The notes below the pieces were generated by a model. It was not told where the DNA came from. It saw nothing but the letters and a program-made list of their open reading frames with translations, and ran no database searches. A DNA stretch of 35,913 nucleotides from Acidimicrobiales bacterium (GTDB lineage: Bacteria; Actinomycetota; Acidimicrobiia; Acidimicrobiales; Salinilacustritrichaceae): the NCBI GenBank assembly GCA_028822535.1, contig JAPKDO010000003.1, positions 1 through 35,913 on the forward strand. Reading direction: 5' to 3'. Within the stretch, counting starts at the first letter, position 1. Each line of letters starts with the position of its first letter. Made by a program: the position numbers and the translations under genes. This document shows positions 25,345 through 35,126 of the stretch, one piece after another.

Positions 25345-25402
25345 GCGAACAGTGTCGCGAAATGCGCCGCTCGGGGGCTCACCCGTCGCTATCGTCGCCG
25401 GT

Positions 25403-25612
25403 GTGGGAGTCCTCGACGATCTCGACGCGCTGGTGTCCGTCGACTGCCCTCGCTGCCGCACCACGGTCGAGCAACAGTTCTACGGGCCCTGCGAGCGGTG
25501 TCTCGGCGAGTTGCGCGCCCGCTATCAGGCCGAGGCCGGCGACGTCGAGGTCGTCGAGTACGAGCCGAAGATGAACGTCACGCCGAACGCGGTCGCTCTC
25601 AAGGACGACTGA
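25403..25612 (+). CDS. Small zinc-ribbon protein
   Basis: VDCPRCRTTVEQQFYGPCERCLGELRARYQAEAGDVEVVEYEPKMNVTPNAVALKDD; two CxxC knuckles; GTG start. Confidence 0.7.
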   Translation: MGVLDDLDALVSVDCPRCRTTVEQQFYGPCERCLGELRARYQAEAGDVEVVEYEPKMNVTPNAVALKDD

Positions 25613-25648
25613 CGGGGCCGGACCCGCTGGTCACGTACCGTCGCGTCC

Positions 25649-27076
25649 GTGCCCATCCCGAGACGTCACGCACCCCTCGACGATCCGGCGGTCGTCGCCG
25701 GACTGGACGCGATCTTCGCCGAGCAGGACGTCCCGGAGGCGTTCTCCGACGAGGTGTTGACCGCCGCAGCGACCGTCGTGCCCGCCGGTGATGCGTCGCG
25801 CGTCGATCGGCGAGACCTTCCGTTCGTCACCATCGACCCGGCCGGTTCCACGGATCTCGACCAGGCGCTGGCGATCGAGCCCGTGCTCGGAGGTGGACAC
25901 GTGGTCTGGTATGCGATCGCCGACGTTGCGGCGTTCGCCCCGCCAGACGGACCGGTCGATCGGGAGTCCAGGGCCCGGGGCGTCACGCTCTACGCCCCGT
26001 CGCGCCGCGTCCCGCTGCATCCTCCGGCCCTGTCGGAGGACGCAGCGTCTCTCCTCGCCGGCCGAGACCGTCCAGCGGTCCTGTGGCGCCTCGCGCTCGA
26101 TCCCGACGGCGCCCTCGTCGACACCACCGTGGGGCGGGCGACGGTCCGCTCTCGCGAGCAACTGACCTACGAGGAGGCACAACGCCGGATCGATGCCGAG
26201 GACGACGTGCTCGCGCCGCTCGGTGTCGTGGGGCGTCGTCGTGAGGAGATCGAGGCTGACCGAGGCGGGCTCAGCCTGCCGGTTCCCGAACAGGAGGTGC
26301 ACCACGGCGACGCCGGCTACGAGCTCGCATTCCGGGCACAACTCCCCGTCGAGGGATGGAACGCGCAGCTCTCGCTGCTCTGCGGGATGGCCGCGGCACA
26401 GCTGATGCTCGTCGGGGGTTGGGGGTTGCTTCGCACGCTGCCCCCTGCGTCGGATGAGTCGCTCGCTCTGCTACGACGCCACGCCACTGCACTAGGCGTC
26501 GACTGGCCGGCCGGGCGCGCGTACTCCGAGGTCGTCAGAGGCGTCGACCCGCAAGACCCGCGCCACGCCGCCTTCGTGGTGCAGGCGACGAGGCTGTTCC
26601 GCGGCGCCGACTATCTCCCGCTCCGGCCGGGAACCGGCGAGCCGGACGACGTCCTCGTGCACGCCGCGATCGCGGCCCCGTACGCCCACGTCACCGCACC
26701 CCTGCGCCGGCTCGGGGACCGGTTCGCCACCGAGTGTGTGCTGGCGACCGTGCGCGGCGCAGAACCGCCCGATGCCGTGGCCAGCGCGCTGGACGATCTC
26801 CCGGGACAACTGCGCAGCGGCTCGAGTCGGGCGGGAGCGCTGGATCGGGCTGTGGTCGATCTGTTGGAGACACTCGTGTTGTCGTCGGCGGATTCCGACT
26901 CGGTCTACGACGCGGTCGTGGTCGATCATCGGTCCTCCGGGTCGGTCGTCCAGTTCGAGACCCCGGCGGTGGTCGCCACCCTCGCGGAGGAGATCCCGCT
27001 CGGCACCCCCGTTCGCGTCCGGGTCGTGTCGGCGGACGTGACGAACCGGAACGTCGAACTGGCGCTGGCGGACTAG
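25649..27076 (+). CDS. RNB domain ribonuclease (RNase II/R superfamily)
   Basis: FVTIDPAGSTDLDQALAIE, WYAIADVAAF, RESRARGVTLYAPSRRVPLHPPALSEDAASLLAGRDRPAVLW, YAHVTAPLRRLGDRFATECVLA. Confidence 0.93.
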   Translation: MPIPRRHAPLDDPAVVAGLDAIFAEQDVPEAFSDEVLTAAATVVPAGDASRVDRRDLPFVTIDPAGSTDLDQALAIEPVLGGGHVVWYAIADVAAFAPPDGPVDRESRARGVTLYAPSRRVPLHPPALSEDAASLLAGRDRPAVLWRLALDPDGALVDTTVGRATVRSREQLTYEEAQRRIDAEDDVLAPLGVVGRRREEIEADRGGLSLPVPEQEVHHGDAGYELAFRAQLPVEGWNAQLSLLCGMAAAQLMLVGGWGLLRTLPPASDESLALLRRHATALGVDWPAGRAYSEVVRGVDPQDPRHAAFVVQATRLFRGADYLPLRPGTGEPDDVLVHAAIAAPYAHVTAPLRRLGDRFATECVLATVRGAEPPDAVASALDDLPGQLRSGSSRAGALDRAVVDLLETLVLSSADSDSVYDAVVVDHRSSGSVVQFETPAVVATLAEEIPLGTPVRVRVVSADVTNRNVELALAD

Positions 27077-27079
27077 GTC

Positions 27080-28372
27080 CTACTCGATCCGAGAACCCGT
27101 CGACCCGAACTGGGCGAGGACCTCGTCGGCACCGGGCTGCTGGAGTCGCAGCACTGCGGCTCCGGCACTGGTCGTGAAGTTTGACGTCGGCATCGAGTTG
27201 GGTTGGGCGTCCATCCCTCGCATCCGGCGGAGGAGATTCAGTGCTTCGAGGAACCCGAGGTCGGAGTCGATGCGCATGCCCGCCGACAGCTCGTCGGCGA
27301 TCCCGGCGAGTGCGACGGGGTTCCGTTCACTGCCGATCGCGCTCATGACGGCCGAGAGGAACTGCTGTTGCCGGGCGACTCGGCCGAGGTCGCCCGTTCC
27401 CTCCGCCACGTTCCGCCCGTCGATCACCTCGGTGTAGAAACGCGAGCGCACGAATGCGAGCGCCTGGGTGCCGTCCAGCGTCTGCGGCCCGGCTTCGGGG
27501 ACATCGAGGCCCGAATGGGTGTCGAAGGCCGGGTACGGGAAATCGATCGTGATGCCACCGAGCGCGTCGACCATGCCGCTGAAACTGACGAAGTCGACTT
27601 GGAGATAGTGGTGGATCGGGAGGTCGAGTTGGTCGCGGAGCGTGGCGATCAGGCGTTGTGGCCCACCGTTGAAGGCCGTGTTGATCCGTGACCGCTCGTC
27701 GGTCTCGCTGATCGTGAGGTAGAGGTCGCGCGGGACCGAGAGCATCCGAGCGCCCTCGCCGTCGATGCGCAGGATCAGCACCGTGTCCGACCGTTCGGGA
27801 CCACCGACGGTGTCGTCACCGAGGATGGCGCCCGCGTTGGGGTCGTCGGGGTCGACGCCCTCTCGCGAGTCGGAGCCGACGATCAAGTAGTTGGTCCCGT
27901 TCTCGCTCGCGAGCACGGATGACAGATCCACGGTCTCGATGCTCTTGAACTTCGAGTAGCCCCATGCGAGCGTGCCGCCGGCCAGGATCAGCAGCACCAC
28001 CGTGACGGCGAGGACCACACGCTTGGACGGCACGAATCGGCGCCAACCGGTCGGCGCCGATTCGGATGAACGGGTCGCGACGTCCGGTCGGGGTCCGGAG
28101 ACGCCCGGCGATCGGGTGACGGGCGCTGCTGCGTCGGCGGTGGGAGCGGGGACGACGACTCGCTGTTGCGCCGGCGGTCGGGAGGGAGGAGGGTCGGCGG
28201 GGGAGGAGATGACAGACGTGGCCTGGGTCGCGTCGTCGACACGTCTGGGTGGCGTCGATGGACCAGGGCCGGCCGGGCCGGGCGCGACCACCTCGGGGCG
28301 GCGGCGCGGCGGCGGCACCGAAGGCGCTCCGGCCTCTGGCGCCGAGATCGTGATGTCGCGCTCGTCCCGCAC
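27080..28372 (-). CDS. LytR-CpsA-Psr (LCP) family protein
   Basis: TM anchor VVLAVTVVLLILAGGTLAWGY; SDTVLILRIDGEGARMLSVPRDLYLTI, INTAFNGGPQRLIATL, VDALGGITIDFPYP, LDGTQALAFVRSRF; Pro/Ala-rich cytoplasmic N-terminus. Confidence 0.93.
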   Translation of the reverse strand: MRDERDITISAPEAGAPSVPPPRRRPEVVAPGPAGPGPSTPPRRVDDATQATSVISSPADPPPSRPPAQQRVVVPAPTADAAAPVTRSPGVSGPRPDVATRSSESAPTGWRRFVPSKRVVLAVTVVLLILAGGTLAWGYSKFKSIETVDLSSVLASENGTNYLIVGSDSREGVDPDDPNAGAILGDDTVGGPERSDTVLILRIDGEGARMLSVPRDLYLTISETDERSRINTAFNGGPQRLIATLRDQLDLPIHHYLQVDFVSFSGMVDALGGITIDFPYPAFDTHSGLDVPEAGPQTLDGTQALAFVRSRFYTEVIDGRNVAEGTGDLGRVARQQQFLSAVMSAIGSERNPVALAGIADELSAGMRIDSDLGFLEALNLLRRMRGMDAQPNSMPTSNFTTSAGAAVLRLQQPGADEVLAQFGSTGSRIE

Positions 28373-28490
28373 CCCACGAGTCTGGCAGTGGCGATCCACT
28401 CCTTCGCGCTGCCCCGGGACGATCCGTCTTGTACCGTTCGTTCGACCGGGGCCGACGAACTGCTGTCGAGGGGTCGACGCGGAGGGAACG

Positions 28491-29015
28491 ATGAGCGACT
28501 GGGACATCACCGAGGAACAGTGGCCAGAACCGGCACCCGCCGACCCGTCCGAGCTGAGCATCCTCATCGTCGACGACGATCCGAGCATTCGATCGATGCT
28601 GGGGTTCCTCTTCGATGACGAAGGGTTCATCGTCCGTGAGGCCGTCGACGGGCAGGACGCGCTCGACGCCATCACGACCGATGCCCCGGACGCGATGATC
28701 CTCGACCTGATGATGCCGCGACTCGACGGTCACGGCGTCCTGCGGGAGCGTGGAGCCCGGTCCCTGGCTCCCGACACCCGGGTGGTCGTGCTCACCGCCA
28801 AGTCCGATCCCGCCGATGCCGTGTGGTGTTGGGAACTGGGTGCGGACGAGTTCGTGAACAAGCCCGTCGATCCCGAGAAGCTGTTGCGCGAGGTGCAGAT
28901 GCTCTTGAAGCGGACGCCGGAGGAGATCCGTTCTCGGCGCGTCGAGGGCTTGGCCGAAGCCAGGCGACTCGACACCATGGAGGCAGCGTTCGAAGGGCGG
29001 CGGCGAAACCGCTGA
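28491..29015 (+). CDS. Orphan response regulator receiver-domain protein
   Basis: ILIVDDDPSIRSMLGFLFDDEGF, MILDLMMPRLDG, VVVLTAKSD, KPVDPEKLL; no recognisable output domain. Confidence 0.92.
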   Translation: MSDWDITEEQWPEPAPADPSELSILIVDDDPSIRSMLGFLFDDEGFIVREAVDGQDALDAITTDAPDAMILDLMMPRLDGHGVLRERGARSLAPDTRVVVLTAKSDPADAVWCWELGADEFVNKPVDPEKLLREVQMLLKRTPEEIRSRRVEGLAEARRLDTMEAAFEGRRRNR

Positions 29016-29118
29016 TCTGGCCGAACGAGCGAGGTCGGCGGGCCCGGAGGGGGATGGTCCGTAGATGCGAGCCCGCGGGTACAATCACCCCAGACCACGC
29101 ATCGAAGAGGAGTCGGTC

Positions 29119-29358
29119 ATGCCGTTGGGACGACGGGCCACGAACGACGATGGAACGCCTCGGGGCGCCGGCGCAGGAATCGGTCTTCTTGCCAGCCGTC
29201 GTCGGCGCGCTCCGGTGGCCGGGCGGCTCTGTGGCCACTGTGGCGCCGAAGCTCGCGTGGACATGATCGACATGGCCCGCACCCGCGCGTATCTCACCTG
29301 CCTGTCGTGCGGGAACGAGTGGGACACCGATCGTCTTCAGGTCCTTCGCTCGGCGTAG
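29119..29358 (+). CDS. Small zinc-ribbon protein
   Basis: LCGHCGAEARVDMIDMARTRAYLTCLSCGNEWDTDRLQVLRSA; two CxxC pairs; AAGAGGAG ribosome-binding site upstream. Confidence 0.7.
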   Translation: MPLGRRATNDDGTPRGAGAGIGLLASRRRRAPVAGRLCGHCGAEARVDMIDMARTRAYLTCLSCGNEWDTDRLQVLRSA

Positions 29359-29379
29359 TCCGCCGCCCACGGCGATCGG

Positions 29380-31428
29380 TCAACCCAGCAGCGCGGCCAA
29401 CTCGGCGTCGGCGTCGGCCACGACATCGCCCACGGTGCCCAACGGATCGACCTCGTCACTGGCCGTCGGTTTCGTGATCGAGATCTCCTCCATCGCCGCG
29501 GCGACGTTCGGGGTGAGGAATCGGCTCCGCTGGCCGAAGGTGTGTGCGTCGTCGAACCTCGACCGATGGTGGTGGAAGCGCAGGGGAACGTGGATGTGGA
29601 GTTCGTCGCGAGCGCGGGTTGCCGCGACGTACAGCAGACGCCGCTCTTCCTCGATCTGTTCGGGGTCACCGGTGGCGAGGTCGGACGGGAGGCAGCCGTC
29701 GGCTGCATGCAAGAGGTGCACGATGTCCCATTCGCCCCCCTTCGCCGAGTGGATGGTGGAGAGCGTCAGCCAATCGTCGTCGAGGTGCGGGGGCCCGGCC
29801 AAGTCGCTGGTGGAGACCGGCGGGTCGAGTGTCACCTCGGTCAGGAACTGGTCGAGTCGTTCGTAGCCGGCGGCGACCTCGGCGAGCCGCGCCAAGTCGG
29901 CCCGCCGCGCATCGCCGTCTCCGAAGCGATCCAGGGTCGGGTCGATCCACGCGCAGAGCGCTGCGATCCGTCGCGACGGCTCGACCTCGTCGTCGGACGC
30001 TCCGACGGCGTCTGCCAAGGCCAGCACCCCGTCGCGACGGGCCGGTGGGACCAGATCTCGGGCGACCACTGTCGTGAGGTTCCCGTCGGCGTCGTCGAGT
30101 GCGTCGACCACTCGTCGAGCGATCCCCGGGCCGACGCCGTCGATCCGCTGTAGGATCCGGAACCATGCGAGATCGTCGCGTGGGTTGACCGCAATGCGAC
30201 ACAGCGCCAGCAGATCTTTCACGTGGGCCGACTCGAGGAAGGCCAGACCGCCGAACTTGACGTAGGGAAGATTGCGCATCGTGAGTTCGACCTCGAGGAG
30301 GTCGCTGTGGTGCGCGGCGCGGAACAACACCGCCTGTCTGGTCAAGGGGACACCACGGTCGAGGGCCTCGAGCAGTCGTTCGACGACCGCGCGGGCCTCG
30401 CCGTGTTCGTCGCTCGAGGTGACCAGTTGCGGCGCAGGGCCCGCCGTACGGATCGCGATCAGGTCCTTGTCGTGCCGCTCGGTGGCCTCGGCCCAGATGC
30501 GGTTGGCGACCTCGACGATCTGGGGCGTCGACCGATGGTTCTGCGTCAGAGGGACGACATCGGCGCAGAACCGCTCCGGGAAATCGAGGATGTTGCGCAC
30601 GGTGCCGCCGCGGAAGCCGTAGATCGCCTGCGCATCGTCGCCGACCGCGGTGATCCGGGTGCCGTGGTCGGCGAACGCCGTGAGGATGTCGGCCTGGACC
30701 GAGTTCGTGTCCTGGTACTCGTCGACGAGGACGTGATCGAAGCGGTTCGCCACCAGGGGGCCGGCATCGGCGTGGAACAGCAACGCCCGCCACAACACGA
30801 GCAGGTCGTCGTAGTCGACGAGATGCCGGGAGCGTTTGCGCCGCACGTAGTCGCCGTAGACCGCTCGGAGCTCATCGAGTTGGTCGGCCACCCACGGGTA
30901 TTGCGTCTTCACGGCGGTGTCGAGGGGGACACGGGTGTTCACCACACGACTCAGGATCGAGACGAGGAGTTCCTTTCGGGCGCGACGACGAGCCCTCGGC
31001 TGGTCGGGCTCCATCTGCTCGGCCTGCTCGTCGCGAACCAAGGACAGCAATTCGGCAGCGTCGCTCGGGTCGAGCAGCGTGCTGTCGGGGTCGATGCCGA
31101 CCGAGCGTCCGTAGCGACGGAGGAGACGATTCCCGACCGAGTGGAACGTCCCGCCCCAGACGCCTCGGAGACGGTCGTGGCCGACCCAGACATCGGCGCG
31201 CGCGAGCAGTTCGGTCGCTGCTCGGCGGCTGAAGGTGAGGAGCATGACACGCTCGGGGTCGACCCCGGTCGACACCAGGTGCGCGAGCCGGGCGGACAAC
31301 GTGGTCGTCTTGCCCGTGCCGGCGCCGGCGACGATGAGGAGGTTGCCGGCGTGGTGTTCGACAGCGTGGCGCTGTTCGCCGGTCAGGTCGGGGAGTGGGC
31401 CTTCGTCGCGGCTGTCGAGCTCGAACAT
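29380..31428 (-). CDS. UvrD/PcrA-like superfamily 1 DNA helicase
   Basis: AGAGTGKTTTL, LLTFSRRAA, VLVDEYQDTN, AVGDDAQAIYGFRGG, LTQNHRST, LSTIHSAKGGEWDIVHLL, RRLLYVAATRAR. Confidence 0.95.
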   Translation of the reverse strand: MFELDSRDEGPLPDLTGEQRHAVEHHAGNLLIVAGAGTGKTTTLSARLAHLVSTGVDPERVMLLTFSRRAATELLARADVWVGHDRLRGVWGGTFHSVGNRLLRRYGRSVGIDPDSTLLDPSDAAELLSLVRDEQAEQMEPDQPRARRRARKELLVSILSRVVNTRVPLDTAVKTQYPWVADQLDELRAVYGDYVRRKRSRHLVDYDDLLVLWRALLFHADAGPLVANRFDHVLVDEYQDTNSVQADILTAFADHGTRITAVGDDAQAIYGFRGGTVRNILDFPERFCADVVPLTQNHRSTPQIVEVANRIWAEATERHDKDLIAIRTAGPAPQLVTSSDEHGEARAVVERLLEALDRGVPLTRQAVLFRAAHHSDLLEVELTMRNLPYVKFGGLAFLESAHVKDLLALCRIAVNPRDDLAWFRILQRIDGVGPGIARRVVDALDDADGNLTTVVARDLVPPARRDGVLALADAVGASDDEVEPSRRIAALCAWIDPTLDRFGDGDARRADLARLAEVAAGYERLDQFLTEVTLDPPVSTSDLAGPPHLDDDWLTLSTIHSAKGGEWDIVHLLHAADGCLPSDLATGDPEQIEEERRLLYVAATRARDELHIHVPLRFHHHRSRFDDAHTFGQRSRFLTPNVAAAMEEISITKPTASDEVDPLGTVGDVVADADAELAALLG

Positions 31429-31478
31429 CCGTTCACACGGTATCGAACACCCGTTCCCGTGTCACGGATGTCGCGTCG

Positions 31479-31895
31479 CTAGACGTCCTCAGCGTCGAGG
31501 TCGAGGGACGCCGAGTTCATGCAGAACCGCTCGCCGGTCGGTGCAGGGCCGTCCGGGAAGACGTGCCCGAGGTGGGCGTCACAGCGACCGCACAGGACCT
31601 CGGTGCGGGCCATGCCCATGGTCCGGTCGGTCTCGGTCCGGACCCGGTCGTCGGCGATCGGCTTGTAGAAGGACGGCCACCCCGATCCGCTGTCGTACTT
31701 GGTGTCGGATTCGAAGAGGTCGAGATGGCAGACGACGCAGCGATAGATGCCCGGTGTCTTCGTATCCCAGTAGGTACCGGTGAACGCCCGCTCGGTCCCG
31801 GCGTTCTGGGTCACCTCGAACTGTTCGGGGGTCAGGCGGGCGCGCAGGTCGTCGTCGCTCGGCTTCGTGAACGTGGTCTCATCGGTGTCGGCCAT
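31479..31895 (-). CDS. msrB: Peptide-methionine (R)-S-oxide reductase
   Basis: CVVCHLDLF and [12 protein letters not shown] zinc motifs, GSGWPSF, catalytic RFCMNSASL. Confidence 0.96.
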   Translation of the reverse strand: MADTDETTFTKPSDDDLRARLTPEQFEVTQNAGTERAFTGTYWDTKTPGIYRCVVCHLDLFESDTKYDSGSGWPSFYKPIADDRVRTETDRTMGMARTEVLCGRCDAHLGHVFPDGPAPTGERFCMNSASLDLDAEDV

Positions 31896-31969
31896 GAGAC
31901 GAGTCTGCCGCGGGTCTTGCGATCCCACACCGCGCGTCCGGCGGGTTCACGCAAACGCAAGCATCCCCA

Positions 31970-32823
31970 TCAGTCGCGGAGACGCTGGACCACATCGCTG
32001 ATCTCGACGAGCGGGAGTTCCTGCACGAAGGTGAGCGAGAGCCGGTCGACCAGTCCGGCGTAGCGGTGGCGCAGCGTCGCGGCGACCTCGTCGGCGCGTC
32101 CCAGAACGCGACGAGGGACCGGCGGCCGTCACGAACTGCAGTTTCGTCGTCGCCTCGGTGGATGCCGACGAGGCACCCACCGACGACCTCGAAGCGCTCT
32201 CGCGACCGGCCAGCGGCCGAGAGCCCGGCGTCGATGCGCTCGTCGACCATCGCACGGAGGAACCCTTCGGAGGTCATCGGGTGGAGGACGATCCCGTCGG
32301 CGACGGCGGTCGTCATCTCGACCATCGTCGGTCCGAGGGCGCCGACGAGGATCGGTGGCGGCCCACTGGCGAGCGGAGGGGGCGACAACAACGGTGGCAT
32401 GAGGGTGTGCTGGGTGAACTCGCCGTCGAAGTCCAGCCGCGCCCCGTTCTGCCAACAGTCGAAGATGGCTCGGGTTGCGCCGACCCACTCCGCCATACGC
32501 GCCGCGGGTCGGTCGAAGTCGGCGCCGTAACGGCGCTCGACGTGGGCGCGCACCTGGGTGCCCAGGCCGAGGCGGGATCGGCCACCGGACAGGCTCTGCA
32601 GATCCCACGCGGCATGCGCGAGATGAACCGGCGAGCGAGGGAACGCGATCGCGACGTAGGAGGCGATGTCGAGGCCCTCGACGGCGCTGCCCTGCACCAG
32701 CGGGAAGAAGACGTCGTGTGGCCCCTCGACCGTGGCGATGCCGTCGACACCGGCATCGTGGAGCGATCGGGAGAGGGCACGCACGTCGGGCGGCCCGGAG
32801 GTCAAGACGACATCGATCTTCAC
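31970..32823 (-). pseudogene. LLM class F420-dependent oxidoreductase (TIGR03617-like) with frameshift and internal deletion near the C-terminus
   Basis: Frame through SLVAFWD, then the C-terminus RADEVAATLRHRYAGLVDRLSLTFVQELPLVEISDVVQRLRD continues in another reverse frame to TGA at 31970. Confidence 0.75.
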
Positions 32824-32889
32824 GACGTCGGACGGTACGCGATCGCCGCCCGTTGGGGCGTTCTGGCCCGAAAACGTGTCCTGGCCCGC

Positions 32890-32915
32890 CCAGATCGTGC
32901 CGGAGCACGATCTGG
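32890..32915 (-). terminator. Hairpin CCAGATCGTGC-CGGA-GCACGATCTGG downstream of hppA
   Basis: 11-bp perfect stem, 4-nt loop, in the hppA 3' intergenic region. Confidence 0.7.
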
Positions 32916-32960
32916 ACGGACCAGAACCAGGTTCGTGGTGGTGTGCTGTGAGTTACGCGA

Positions 32961-35102
32961 TCACACGAACGCGGAAGCGAACACCAGCGACACGATGGTC
33001 ATGACCTTGAGCAGGATGTTCATGGCCGGACCGGACGTGTCCTTGAACGGGTCGCCGACGGTGTCGCCGACGACGGCAGCCTTGTGCGGGTCGGAGCCCT
33101 TGCCCCCGTGGTTGCCCTGTTCGATGTACTTCTTCGCGTTGTCCCAGGCGCCACCGGCGTTGGACATGAAGATGGCCAGGCAGAAGCCGGTGACCAGGGC
33201 GCCGGCGAGGAAGCCGCCGAGGGTGTCGACGTCGATGAAGCCGATGACCAGCGGGACGACGACCGCGAGGGCGCCGGGGATGATCATCTCCTTCAGCGAG
33301 GCCTTGGTGGAGATGGCGACGCAGGTGGCCGAGTCGGGCTTGACGCCCTCCTTGCCCTCACGCAGGCCGGGGATCTCACGGAACTGGCGACGGACCTCTT
33401 CGATCATCTCGTTGGCGGCACGACCGACGGCGTCGATCGTGAGCGCCGCGAAGACGAACGGCAACATGGCGCCGAGGAAGAGACCGATGAAGACGTCGAC
33501 GTCGCCGACGTTGAGGTTGAGACCGCCATCAGCGATGAACTGCGAGTCGATCGGAGCGGCCTGGACGAGCGCCACCTCGAACGTCTTGAACAACGCCAGC
33601 GCGGTGAGGGCCGCGGAACCGACGGCGAAGCCCTTGGCCACGGCGGCCGTCGTGTTGCCGAGCGAGTCGAGCGCGTCGGTGACGTCGCGTACGCCCGGGT
33701 CCAGCTCGGCCATCTCGGCGATGCCGCCGGCGTTGTCGGCGATCGGACCGTAGGCGTCGACGGAGACGACGACGCCCGTGGTGGCCAGCATGCCCACGGC
33801 GGCCACGGCGATGCCGTAGATGCCGCCGAGCTCCTGCGCCGCATCGGGGAAGGCCTGATGGCCGCCGTACATGGCGACGATGATGCCGATGCCGATGAGC
33901 ACCACGGAAGCGCCGACGGACAGCATGCCGCCCGAGATGCCCTTGAGGATCGTCGTCGCCGGGCCGGTCTCCGACGCAGACGCGATGCCCTTGACCGGGC
34001 CGAACTGATCGGAGGTCCAGATCTCCGCGACCTTGCCGATGGCGAAGCCGACGAGCAGGCCGCCGATGACCGACACGGGGAGACCCCAGAAGCTGTCGAA
34101 GCCGTTGTCGGTGGTGAAGAGCCAGGCGCCGAGGCCGAGCACGCCGGCGATGGTGATGCCCATGGCGACGTTGGTTCCGCGATGGAGGGCCTTGCTCAGA
34201 TCGTGGATGTCGGTGGAGTCTCCGGTCTTGACCAGGAACGAACCAATGATCGAGGCGATCATGCCGATGAAGGCGACACCGAACGGGAACAACAGGAGCG
34301 GAAGGATGAAGTCGTTTCCGAGCAGGTTGGCCGTGGTCTCGTTGGCGTCGATGGAGAACGCGGTGAAGGCGATGAGCGCCATCGGGGCCACGATCGAGCC
34401 GCCGTAGCTCTCGAAGAGGTCGGCGCCCATGCCCGCGACGTCGCCGACGTTGTCGCCGACATTGTCGGCGATGGTGGCCGGGTTGCGGGGGTCATCCTCG
34501 GGGATGCCGGCTTCGACCTTGCCGACGAGGTCGGCGCCGACGTCGGCGGCCTTGGTGTAGATGCCACCACCGACGCGGGAGAAGAGGGCGATCGACGAGG
34601 CACCGAGACCAAAGGCGGTCAGCAACTCGAAGCCGTCGTCGCTCTCACCGATGCCGATGAAGACGATGTAGACGATGGCCAGGCCGGCGAGTGCCAGACC
34701 CGCGACCGAAAAGCCCATGACCGCGCCGCCGCGGAACGCGAGGGGCAAGGCCTTGGCCGGGCCGCCCGAGCGGGCGGCCTCGGTCGTGCGGGCGTTGGCC
34801 ATCGTGGCCACGGTCATACCGACGTAGCCGGCGAGGGCCGAGAGCACGGCACCGAAGATGTAGGTCACCGCACCGAGGGGGACGACCAAGACGGCGATGA
34901 GGACGGCCATGACCGCGACGAACGCAGCGACGTAGGTGTACTCCTGCTTCAGGAAGGCGCGAGCGCCGAGGGCGATCTCCTCCATCAGCTCGGTCATCCG
35001 GGCGTTGCCCGAACTCTCTTTCTTGACCGCACCGAAGTAGAACGCGGCGAGGCCGAGACCGGCCAGTGCGCTCACCAAGGCGAGGTAGGGGATGGCTTCC
35101 AC
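32961..35102 (-). CDS. hppA: Membrane-bound ion-translocating pyrophosphatase
   Basis: GGGIYTKAADVGADLVGKVEAGIPEDDPRNPATIADNVGDNVGDVAGMGADLFESY; GNTTAAVAKGFAVGSAALTALALF; DPHKAAVVGDTVGDPFKDTSGPAMNIL; AGGAG ribosome-binding site, GTG start. Confidence 0.97.
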   Translation of the reverse strand: MEAIPYLALVSALAGLGLAAFYFGAVKKESSGNARMTELMEEIALGARAFLKQEYTYVAAFVAVMAVLIAVLVVPLGAVTYIFGAVLSALAGYVGMTVATMANARTTEAARSGGPAKALPLAFRGGAVMGFSVAGLALAGLAIVYIVFIGIGESDDGFELLTAFGLGASSIALFSRVGGGIYTKAADVGADLVGKVEAGIPEDDPRNPATIADNVGDNVGDVAGMGADLFESYGGSIVAPMALIAFTAFSIDANETTANLLGNDFILPLLLFPFGVAFIGMIASIIGSFLVKTGDSTDIHDLSKALHRGTNVAMGITIAGVLGLGAWLFTTDNGFDSFWGLPVSVIGGLLVGFAIGKVAEIWTSDQFGPVKGIASASETGPATTILKGISGGMLSVGASVVLIGIGIIVAMYGGHQAFPDAAQELGGIYGIAVAAVGMLATTGVVVSVDAYGPIADNAGGIAEMAELDPGVRDVTDALDSLGNTTAAVAKGFAVGSAALTALALFKTFEVALVQAAPIDSQFIADGGLNLNVGDVDVFIGLFLGAMLPFVFAALTIDAVGRAANEMIEEVRRQFREIPGLREGKEGVKPDSATCVAISTKASLKEMIIPGALAVVVPLVIGFIDVDTLGGFLAGALVTGFCLAIFMSNAGGAWDNAKKYIEQGNHGGKGSDPHKAAVVGDTVGDPFKDTSGPAMNILLKVMTIVSLVFASAFV

Positions 35103-35126
35103 GTGAATTCTCCTGTTCGTGGCTGA

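Noticed and set aside
30223-31482. 419-aa plus-strand ORF over the helicase gene
   Set aside because: Shadow of the helicase; reverse strand contains all SF1 motifs
33084-35126. 680-aa plus-strand ORF opposite hppA
   Set aside because: Shadow ORF caused by high GC and codon bias; Asp/Gly/His-rich composition, no motifs, while the opposite strand is unmistakable M-PPase
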